Of a stretch of 44,924 bases of DNA, positions 1-6,361 are shown one piece after another. The stretch lies in NCBI GenBank assembly GCA_015654575.1, contig JAATGR010000084.1, positions 1 to 44,924 on the forward strand, read 5' to 3'. The DNA comes from Actinomycetales bacterium. Lineage in GTDB: Bacteria > Actinomycetota > Actinomycetes > Actinomycetales > Microbacteriaceae. Within the stretch, counting starts at the first letter, position 1, and each line of letters begins with the position of its first letter. Both the position numbers and the translations under genes were made by a program. A model generated the notes under the pieces. That model was given only the letters and a program-made list of their open reading frames with translations. It was not told the DNA's origin and searched no databases.

Positions 1-798
1 GACATCGTCATCGGCACACCCGGCCGTATTGAAGATCTGCAGAACCAGGGCAAGCTCGACCTCTCCGAGGTGCAGATCGTCGTCCTCGACGAGGCCGACC
101 ACATGAGCGAGCTCGGCTTCCTCGAACCGATGCAGCGCATCCTCCGGCTCGTCGCCGACGGTGCGCAGAAACTGCTGTTCTCGGCGACTCTCGACCGGGA
201 GGTCGCGGCGCTCGTCGACGAGTTCCTGGTCGACCCTGCCGTTTACGAGGTCGCAGGCGAGGATCAGGACTCCGGCACGATCGATCACTCGGTGCTCCTG
301 ATCGAGCAGCGGGAGAAGGCCGAGGTGCTCGACTCGCTCGTCGATCGCGACGGGAAGACGCTCGTGTTCACCCGCACGCGCGCCTACGCCGAGATGCTCG
401 CCGAGCAATTCGAGGACGCGGGTATCGCCGCGGTCGCCCTCCACGGCGATCTGAACCAGGCCAGGCGCAGCCGAAACCTGCAGCGCCTGACCGACGGCAA
501 GGTGCGTGTGCTCGTGGCCACCGATGTCGCGGCTCGCGGCATCCACGTCGACGACATTGACCTGGTCGTTCAGGCCGATCCGCCGGACGAGTACAAGACG
601 TACCTGCACCGTTCCGGGCGCACCGGCCGTGCCGGTCGTCGAGGCACCGTCGTCACGCTCATCACGCGGCAGCGGCGTCGCCGCATGACCGAGATGCTGG
701 AGCGCGCGGAGATCTCCGCACCGTTCACCGAGGTCCACCCTGGAGACGACGTGCTCGAGGAGATCACGGGCCGTCAGCCCGCTGACGTCGACGCCTGA
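1..798 (+). CDS. DEAD-box ATP-dependent RNA helicase, 3' part (5' end outside window)
   Basis: The reading frame is open from base 1, so the gene starts upstream; 265 residues are visible. The order of motifs is that of a superfamily 2 DEAD-box RNA helicase: GTPGRI (motif Ib) near residue 5, DEAD (motif II) near residue 29, SAT (motif III) near residue 59, then the second RecA-like domain with TLVFTRT, ATDVAARGIHVDD (motif V) and HRSGRTGRAGR (motif VI). Such enzymes unwind short RNA duplexes in ribosome assembly or mRNA turnover in the cytoplasm. The C-terminal tail after motif VI is short (about 50 residues) with no RNA-binding extension, which fits the RhlE-like or generic actinobacterial group better than DeaD/CsdA. 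A symmetrical hairpin follows the stop codon. The family is certain; the exact subfamily is not. Confidence 0.95.
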   Translation, partial: DIVIGTPGRIEDLQNQGKLDLSEVQIVVLDEADHMSELGFLEPMQRILRLVADGAQKLLFSATLDREVAALVDEFLVDPAVYEVAGEDQDSGTIDHSVLLIEQREKAEVLDSLVDRDGKTLVFTRTRAYAEMLAEQFEDAGIAAVALHGDLNQARRSRNLQRLTDGKVRVLVATDVAARGIHVDDIDLVVQADPPDEYKTYLHRSGRTGRAGRRGTVVTLITRQRRRRMTEMLERAEISAPFTEVHPGDDVLEEITGRQPADVDA

Positions 799-811
799 CC
801 TCCGTCCCCGC

Positions 812-863
812 CACGCAGGCCGGAATCCGTACCCGATTTCCGGGGCGGGTTCCGGCCTGCGTG
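812..863. terminator. Perfect 14-bp stem-loop between convergent genes
   Basis: Arms CACGCAGGCCGGAA (812-825) and its exact reverse complement (850-863) enclose a 24-base loop. It lies 14 bases after the helicase stop and 46 bases before the end of the convergent radical SAM gene, so it could terminate transcription from both sides. No clear T-run follows, which is common for terminators in high-GC actinobacteria. Confidence 0.6.
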
Positions 864-909
864 CATCCGCGGTGTCGTATGCGGATCGTGCCGGTGTCGG
901 CCTCGGCGC

Positions 910-1941
910 TCAGAACAGGGTCGGCTGCTGGAGCGTCAGGGTGGGTGTTCCGCCGGTGAGGGGGCGGGCACGCGCCGGCCTCTCCTCCCCGCGGGTGAGG
1001 CCGTGGGACCGCGCGAGCGGTGCGACGCGTCGGGCGAGCCATCGCCGGTAATCCCTGCGCGCCGTGGCTGCGGCGCCCGGGTACAGCGCGGCGTATGAGG
1101 ACACCAGCTCGGGATGCTCGCGCGAGAGCCACTGCAGGAACCACTGCTTCGCTCCGGGGCGCAGGTGCAGCGCGCCGTGAACCACCCCGGCCGCACCCGC
1201 TTCGGCGATCTGTCGCAGCGCATCGTCGAGGGCCGCGACGGAGTCGGTGAGATGCGGGAGGACGGGCATCAGGAACACGGTCACGCGGAAGCCCGCCTCC
1301 GTTGCGGCGCGTACCGTCTGGAGTCGGCCCTGCGCGCTCGGGGTGCCCGGTTCGATCGAGCGCTGCAGCTCATCATCGAACACGGCGATCGACATCGCGA
1401 GCGAGACGTCGACGCGTTCACGCGCCCGCTGGAGCAGGGGAAGGTCACGGCGGAGCAGCGTCCCCTTCGTGAGGATCGAGAACGGCGTCTGAGACGACGC
1501 GAGCGCCTCGATGATCCCCGGCATGAGTCGGTAACGACCCTCGGCCCGCTGATAGGGGTCGGTGTTGGTCCCGAGCGCGACGTGCTCGTGGCTCCAGGAA
1601 TCGCGCCCCAGCTCGAGGGCGAGCACATCGGCGACGTTCGTCTTCACGACGATCTGCGAGTCGAAATCGCGCCCGGCATCGAGGTCGAGATAGGTGTGCG
1701 TCTGCCGCGCGAAGCAGTAGGCGCAGGCATGGGTGCAGCCGCGATAGGGGTTCACCGTCCAGTCGAAGGGCATCGCGGATGCCCCGGGAACCCGATTCAG
1801 CGCGGACTTGCACTACACCTCGTGGAACGTGACGCCGGCGAACTCGGGGGTCGTGACCGACCGGACGAGCCCATCCAGCCGTTCCAGCCCGGGCAGCGCG
1901 TCGGCGTCCACCGCTCCGATTCGCTGCCCGTTCCACCGCAT
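910..1941 (-). pseudogene. Rv2578c-family radical SAM protein, interrupted by an in-frame amber codon
   Basis: The intact part, 910-1773, gives 287 residues beginning MPFDWTVNPYRGC and holding the 4Fe-4S motif C-x3-C-x2-C (CTHACAYC), ALGTNTDPYQRAEG and ILTKGTLLRRD, as in mycobacterial Rv2578c-type radical SAM proteins. The same frame continues upstream without a shift through CKSALNRVPGASA to a TAG at 1813-1815, and beyond that through MRWNGQRIGA...TPEFAGVTFHEV to an ATG at 1941. In relatives as I recall them, the block reads FHEV-L-CKSALN, so one base change (TTG to TAG) splits an otherwise complete 343-residue gene. The rest shows no decay. It is either a recent nonsense mutation, a sequencing error, or a site read by suppression. 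The product of 910-1773 alone would keep the cluster-binding Cys but lose about 56 N-terminal residues. The substrate of this family is not known. Confidence 0.85.
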
Positions 1942-1945
1942 GGAA

Positions 1946-1976
1946 AGAGTAGAACAAAAAGACGACTGTGAGTCAA
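1946..1976 (-). promoter_or_regulatory. Candidate promoter of the radical SAM gene
   Basis: On the minus strand TTGACT (1971-1976) is followed 19 bases later by TACTCT (1946-1951), four bases before the ATG at 1941. A 17-base spacing to TCTACT is also possible. There is no Shine-Dalgarno sequence, so the transcript would be nearly leaderless. Confidence 0.45.
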
Positions 1977-1980
1977 TAAT

Positions 1981-2002
1981 AATGGGAACATATATTCCCA
2001 TT
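1981..2002. promoter_or_regulatory. Perfect 8-6-8 palindrome in an AT-rich spacer
   Basis: AATGGGAA (1981-1988) and TTCCCATT (1995-2002) flank CATATA. It sits in an unusually AT-rich stretch (about 1948-2003) between the divergent radical SAM and M15 peptidase genes, just upstream of the candidate -35 of the former. It looks like a binding site for a dimeric regulator; no known consensus matches that I can name. Confidence 0.4.
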
Positions 2003-2060
2003 CAGTCCGAAGCCGCGGCGCTTCACAGTGGCACTCAGCGGTTGTGGTGAGAATGGAGTG

Positions 2061-3011
2061 ATGACCACACGCAGTGAGGCCCCGGGCGGCACTCGTCGGT
2101 CGTTACGGCGGGCGTCGTTGCGGCGTCGCCGTATCGGCATCCTCGCCGGCGCCGTGCTGGCGTTCGTCGTGGTCGCCATCGCCGTGCCGTCGCTGATCGT
2201 GGCCTCGATGGTGGCCGGGTCATCCGACCTCCCGCCGGGGACGGATGCGCTACCGGTGCCGGAGATCAGCCAGGTCTCGGCGGCTGCATCCATCTGCGAC
2301 GATCCGGACGTGCAGTCCGCGCTCGCGGCCGGCGACGACGAAGCCGTTGTGGTCGCGGCCGGAGGCGGGGAGGTGTTCCGCGAGGCCGTGGTCGCGGGCA
2401 CGGCCCCCTGCATCTCCCTCTCCGACGCCTCGCGCCGCTGGGTGGTGGTCAACAAGACGAGAGCGCTGGATCCCATCGACTACGCGCCGTCGTCTCTGGT
2501 GTCCTTCAGTACCGTCAGCTCCCTCAATGGGGGGAGCCTGCGGCAGGATGCGATGACGGCCCTGATCGCCCTCGCCGCGGCGTCGAAGGCAGCCGGCGCC
2601 GGCGCCATCGCCTCGCTCAGCTCCTACCGCTCCTACACGACGCAGCAGAGCACGTATTCGCAGCATGTGTCGGCCGACGGTCAGGCGAACGCCGATCTTG
2701 AGAGCGCCCGCCCCGGCTACAGCGAGCACCAGACGGGCATCGCCCTCGACCTCGTGGCCTGCAGCAGCAGCTGCGGGGGGCTCGACGACTTCGGGTCGTC
2801 AGCGCAGGGGCAATGGGTCGCAGAGCATGCGTGGGAGTACGGCTTCATCGTCCGCTACGAGGACGGCTACACCGACACCACCGGCTACAAGGCCGAGCCG
2901 TGGCACGTGCGCTTCATCGGCACGGAGCTCGCGAAGGCGTATCACGACGGCGGGTTCCACACCCTCGAGGACTTCTTCGGCCTGCCCGCCGCCCCCGACT
3001 ACACCGGCTGA
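2061..3011 (+). CDS. Membrane-anchored D-alanyl-D-alanine carboxypeptidase, M15B (VanY/DacB type)
   Basis: A 316-residue protein expected to trim D-Ala from peptidoglycan stem peptides outside the membrane. Residues 11-24 are Arg-rich and are followed by one hydrophobic segment (about 25-50), giving an N-in anchor. The C-terminal half carries the M15B signature: SSYRSYTTQQ (about 187-196), the zinc ligands of SEHQTGIALD (His223, Asp230) and EPWHVRF (Glu279, His282). I chose the ATG at 2061 rather than the in-frame GTG at 2028 because GAGAAT (2049-2054) lies six bases before it, the spacing seen at other apparently leaderless starts here; GGAG at 2055-2058 is too close for a normal ribosome-binding site. 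The stop codon is the first part of a long hairpin. The neighbouring ECF operon is convergent. Confidence 0.9.
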   Translation: MTTRSEAPGGTRRSLRRASLRRRRIGILAGAVLAFVVVAIAVPSLIVASMVAGSSDLPPGTDALPVPEISQVSAAASICDDPDVQSALAAGDDEAVVVAAGGGEVFREAVVAGTAPCISLSDASRRWVVVNKTRALDPIDYAPSSLVSFSTVSSLNGGSLRQDAMTALIALAAASKAAGAGAIASLSSYRSYTTQQSTYSQHVSADGQANADLESARPGYSEHQTGIALDLVACSSSCGGLDDFGSSAQGQWVAEHAWEYGFIVRYEDGYTDTTGYKAEPWHVRFIGTELAKAYHDGGFHTLEDFFGLPAAPDYTG

Positions 3012-3067
3012 GTGTCCACGACACGCGGGCGCGGCCGCGCCGGCATCCGCGTGTCGTGGACACTCAG
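3008..3067. repeat. Long hairpin repeat, copy A (21-bp perfect stem, 18-base loop)
   Basis: Arms 3008-3028 and 3047-3067 are exact reverse complements and share the core GAGTGTCCACGACACGCGG with a second copy at 44005-44072. Read on the minus strand, its 18-base loop begins ATG and aligns with the loop of the other copy, so the two copies lie in opposite orientation. It separates the convergent M15 peptidase and ecfT genes and may act as a bidirectional terminator, but it is a repeat family rather than a one-off hairpin. Confidence 0.8.
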
Positions 3068-3073
3068 CGGGTA

Positions 3074-3883
3074 TCAGCGGGGGAGGAAGACGACGAGCGC
3101 CGCCGCCGACACCGCCCAGGCGACCGCGACGAACACCACGTCGCGGGCGCGGAAAGGGACCAGATACCTCTCGGTGCGGTCTGGGTAGGCGCCGAAGGCC
3201 CGGGCGTCCATCGCGAGCGCGACGCGCTCCGCGTGGCGGATCGCGCCGGCCAGCAACGGCACGACGTAGCCGATCCAGCGGGTGATGCCGCGAAGCGGAC
3301 CGCGGCCGCTCCCCGATCCGCGCACCCGGTGCGCCTGCCGGATGACCTCCAGCTCATAGGCGAACCGGGGCACGAACCGGAACGCGGCGAGCGCCGTGTA
3401 GCCGATTCGGTATGGCACGCGCAGCTGCTGCACCAGCGAGCGGGCGAGGTCGGGTCCGGTCGTGCTCAGCCCCGCCACGAGGGCGAGCGCGATGATGGCA
3501 GCCAGCCGCAGAGCGGTCGCGTAGCCGGTCGCGAGGGCACCGGCGCGCAGCGTCCAGGCGCCGATCTCGAGCACCGCCGCCGTGCCGGCGACGCGCGACG
3601 GATCCGTCCACAGCGAGAACGTGAGGCCGATGACGGCCACCGCGACGGGGATCGCGAGGCCGAGCATCGCCGCCAGCCGCCGGGTGAAGCGCACCCCGAT
3701 CAGCAGCGTCGCATAGGCGAGCGCGACGAAGACCAGGGGCGTCCAGATATCACGGACCAGCACGAGCGCCACCGTCGCGGGGAGCACAGCCGCGAGCTTG
3801 GACAGCGGGTTCAGCCGGTACAGGAAGCGCAGCGCGCCGGCCGCGGGGGCCGGGGCGAACGGATCGGTCGCAGGCAGGGTCAT
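3074..3883 (-). CDS. Energy-coupling factor transporter transmembrane component (EcfT/YkoC-like)
   Basis: A 269-residue membrane protein with about five to six hydrophobic segments and a long cytoplasmic stretch containing the coupling helices. RFVPRFAYELEVIRQAHRVRG and the downstream block AERVALAMDARAFGAYPDRT match the two conserved Ala-Arg-Gly-type motifs by which EcfT docks on the ATPases. Its ATG overlaps the stop codon of the upstream ATPase gene by four bases (ATGA, 3880-3883), so translation is coupled and the proteins are made together. It should link ATP hydrolysis in the fused ATPase to toppling of the YkoE-like substrate-binding component encoded first in the operon. It is the last gene before hairpin copy A. 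Confidence 0.92.
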   Translation of the reverse strand: MTLPATDPFAPAPAAGALRFLYRLNPLSKLAAVLPATVALVLVRDIWTPLVFVALAYATLLIGVRFTRRLAAMLGLAIPVAVAVIGLTFSLWTDPSRVAGTAAVLEIGAWTLRAGALATGYATALRLAAIIALALVAGLSTTGPDLARSLVQQLRVPYRIGYTALAAFRFVPRFAYELEVIRQAHRVRGSGSGRGPLRGITRWIGYVVPLLAGAIRHAERVALAMDARAFGAYPDRTERYLVPFRARDVVFVAVAWAVSAAALVVFLPR

Positions 3884-5634
3884 GCGTCGCCGCCCGGCAG
3901 ATCGGCGAGCCGGGTGGCGCGGGCGAGCGCGGGATGCTGCGCCAGCCCAGACAGCGCTCGCCGCAGCGGCGGCAGCCGGAGTCCCGCTCGCTCGATCAGC
4001 GCGGCGTCGTCGAACACCTCGCCCGTCGTGCCGTCCGCAATGACCCGCCCGTCGGCCATCACGACGACGCGGTCGGCGTATTCGCTGACCAGCTGCATGT
4101 CGTGGGTGACGACGACCACGGTCACGCCCTCCGCGCGCAGCCCGGCGAGCAGCCGCAGCAGCTCGTCGGCCCGGGCGCGATCCTGTCCGAACGTGGGCTC
4201 GTCCAGCGCGAGCAGCGGGGCGCCGGCCACCAGCGCGGTGCCCACCGAGAGCCGTCGCTTCTGCCCGCCGGAGAGGAGGAACGGATGCTGCCCCGCCTTG
4301 TCCGCGAGTCCGAACCGATCCAGCAGGTCGTCGGCGCGGGCTCGCACGTCCTCTTCGCCGAGGCCCTGGCGGCGCAGCCCGTGCGCCGCCTCCTCGAACA
4401 CGGTGTGCGCGATGAACTGGTGTTCCGGGTTCTGGAACACGAATCCGACCATCCCCGGCAACTGGCCAGGATCCGCCCGGGCGACATCCTGGCCGCCGAT
4501 CCGCACCGTGCCGCGTGGCGGCTCGATGACGCCGGCGAGCGCGAGCAGCAGGCTCGACTTGCCGGCGCCGTTAGCACCCACGATCGCGGTGAACGAGCCC
4601 GCGGGAACGCTCAGCGACACGTCGTGCAGCACCTCGGTGCGGCCGCGTCGCAGCGTCAGTCCGGTGATGACGGCCGCCGGTTCGGCAGCCGGTCGCGGGT
4701 CGCGTTCGCTCGCGTCGGAACCCGCCGGTACCGGCGGGTGCTCGGCCAGCGCGTCGCGCAGATCGTCGGGGGTGAGCGGCAGCGGATCCAGCACGTAGCC
4801 GGCGCGCCGCAGTCGGAGAGCTGCCAGCGCCGAGGTCGGCAGCCACACGCCGAGCTCGTGCAGCTCTTCGGCGCGGTCGCGCAGCACCGACTCCGCCCGA
4901 CCGTCGGCGATCAGACGGCCGGCGGCATCGAGTACGATCACCCGGTCGACGAACCCGATCGCGGCGTCGAGATTGTGCTCGACCAGCACGATCGCGTGAT
5001 CGCCGGCGGCGACCAGATCCGCGAGGGCGCGGTAGACCTCCTCGATGCCGACCGGGTCGAGGTTCGCCGTCGGCTCGTCGAGTACGAGCAGGGGCGATCC
5101 CATCGCGAGCGCCGCAGCGATCGCGAGCCGCTGGCGTCCGCCGCCGGAGAGGACGTCGGGGTTCTCGTCCCGACGTTCCCAGAGTCCCACGCGTCGCAGC
5201 GCATGCTCGGTGCGGGCGAGCACCTCCGCCACCGGAAGCCGCAGGTTCTCGGGGCCGAACGCGACCTCGTCGAGCAGGGTGCCGGTCACCAGTTGTGCGT
5301 CCGGATCCTGGAAGACCATCGCGACGTGCGGACTCAGCTGCGCGACCGAGGCGGACGCGGTGTCCAGACCGCCCGCCTGGACGCTTCCGTGCAGTGTGGC
5401 CGGGACCGACTGCGGGATCAGCCCGTTGAGCGCGAGCGTCAGCGTGGACTTCCCCGAACCGCTCGGGCCGAGCACGAGGACGACCTCGCCGAGTCCGACC
5501 TCGAAGGACACGCCGGACGGCGTCGCCGCCTCAGCACCGTCGTGGGAGATGGACAGATCGGAGACGCGCAGCAGGGGGAGGGGGATGCCATCGGCGGACG
5601 CGGCGGCGTCGGGCGCGGAAGCGGGCACGGGCAT
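3880..5634 (-). CDS. ECF transporter ATPase with two fused ABC domains (YkoD-like)
   Basis: A 584-residue protein in which both energy-coupling ATPases (EcfA1 and EcfA2) are joined. Domain 1 has Walker A GPSGSGKST (about 56-64), signature VLSGGGRQRL and Walker B LLVLDEPTANLD. Domain 2 has GANGAGKSS (about 353-361), signature LLSGGQKRRL and LLALDEPTFGQD. In domain 1 the signature is SGGGR where SGGQ is usual, a mild asymmetry. The fusion is typical of the YkoEDC-type thiamine-precursor systems of Gram-positive bacteria. The ATG at 5634 lacks a good Shine-Dalgarno; AGAGGA lies about 20 bases upstream, so a slightly different start is possible. The 68-base gap to the S-component gene holds no clear terminator, so one transcript probably covers all three genes. 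Confidence 0.93.
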   Translation of the reverse strand: MPVPASAPDAAASADGIPLPLLRVSDLSISHDGAEAATPSGVSFEVGLGEVVLVLGPSGSGKSTLTLALNGLIPQSVPATLHGSVQAGGLDTASASVAQLSPHVAMVFQDPDAQLVTGTLLDEVAFGPENLRLPVAEVLARTEHALRRVGLWERRDENPDVLSGGGRQRLAIAAALAMGSPLLVLDEPTANLDPVGIEEVYRALADLVAAGDHAIVLVEHNLDAAIGFVDRVIVLDAAGRLIADGRAESVLRDRAEELHELGVWLPTSALAALRLRRAGYVLDPLPLTPDDLRDALAEHPPVPAGSDASERDPRPAAEPAAVITGLTLRRGRTEVLHDVSLSVPAGSFTAIVGANGAGKSSLLLALAGVIEPPRGTVRIGGQDVARADPGQLPGMVGFVFQNPEHQFIAHTVFEEAAHGLRRQGLGEEDVRARADDLLDRFGLADKAGQHPFLLSGGQKRRLSVGTALVAGAPLLALDEPTFGQDRARADELLRLLAGLRAEGVTVVVVTHDMQLVSEYADRVVVMADGRVIADGTTGEVFDDAALIERAGLRLPPLRRALSGLAQHPALARATRLADLPGGDA

Positions 5635-5702
5635 CCAGTCGAAGGGGAGCAGGTGTCCTCTAAATTAGTCGACCCTTATCGCCGGCGCGCCGAATCGCGC
5701 GG

Positions 5703-6251
5703 TCAGCGCCTGATCCGCGTGATGCCGGCGCGCGTGAGGCCGGTGCCGACTCCGAGCCCGACGGCGGTCCAGGCGACGGGGCCGACGATGAACAGCGCGA
5801 CGAAGAGGATCGCGGCCCATCCGCTCAGGCTTTCGGCGGCCAGGAACAGCCACATCGGCACGGCCAGCAGCACGCCGGTCGCCGCCGCGGAGAGGAAGAA
5901 CCGCCAGGGTTCCCAGTGCCGGTACCGGGTCAGGGCGGACACCCCCTCCTGCACGCCGCCGAAGAGCACGGCGACCATCAGGTAGCGACCCGCCATCGTC
6001 GGGACGAACGCGCACGCGACCAGCGCGGCGACGCCGTGCGTGATCAGCGCGACCCAGGGCAGGCGCAGCACCTGCTGGGCGATGACGCCCGGAAGTGCGT
6101 GGAAGCCGAGGACGAGGCCGTACAAGGGGAGGAGGCTGGTCGCCACGATGAGGTGCACCACGGTCCATCCCGCCGTGAGCAGGCCCATGGCCACTCCGAT
6201 GGCCGCGCAGGTCAGCAGGACACGTGTGGAGAGGGCGGCGGAACGGGGCAC
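5703..6251 (-). CDS. ECF transporter S component, YkoE-like (HMP/thiamine)
   Basis: A 182-residue integral membrane protein with about five to six hydrophobic segments. The block LLPLYGLVLGFHALPGV followed by LPWVALITHGVAALVACAF resembles the YkoE family (PF09819), the substrate-binding subunit for hydroxymethylpyrimidine or thiamine. The GTG at 6251 is preferred over longer in-frame starts because the minus strand reads TACGCT-GGAACC-GTG, a -10 box six bases before the start, the leaderless arrangement seen elsewhere here. It is the first gene of the operon with the fused ATPase and EcfT. I saw no TPP riboswitch (no CTGAGA plus ACC...GAACCTGAT elements) in the 110 bases upstream, and a leaderless mRNA could not carry one. 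Substrate is inferred from family only. Confidence 0.8.
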   Translation of the reverse strand: MPRSAALSTRVLLTCAAIGVAMGLLTAGWTVVHLIVATSLLPLYGLVLGFHALPGVIAQQVLRLPWVALITHGVAALVACAFVPTMAGRYLMVAVLFGGVQEGVSALTRYRHWEPWRFFLSAAATGVLLAVPMWLFLAAESLSGWAAILFVALFIVGPVAWTAVGLGVGTGLTRAGITRIRR

Positions 6252-6361
6252 GGTTCCAGCGTAACCGCCGCAACGGGCGCTGAACCCGGCTCGTCGGGAC
6301 ATCGGCCCACGGTGCGCGTCGGCGGGATGCCGAGTGCCCGGGGTGGGGCAGACTCGACAGG

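Noticed and set aside
1813-1815. Amber read as pyrrolysine
   Set aside because: Nothing here suggests a pyrrolysine system, and relatives have Leu at this site; a point mutation is simpler.
1114-1971. Long plus-strand open frame opposite the radical SAM gene
   Set aside because: It is antisense to conserved radical SAM coding sequence and its composition (Arg/Gly rich, no motifs) is that of a shadow frame in high-GC DNA.
2813-5985. Very long plus-strand frames across the ECF operon
   Set aside because: They are entirely antisense to ABC and EcfT motifs that are clearly coded on the minus strand.
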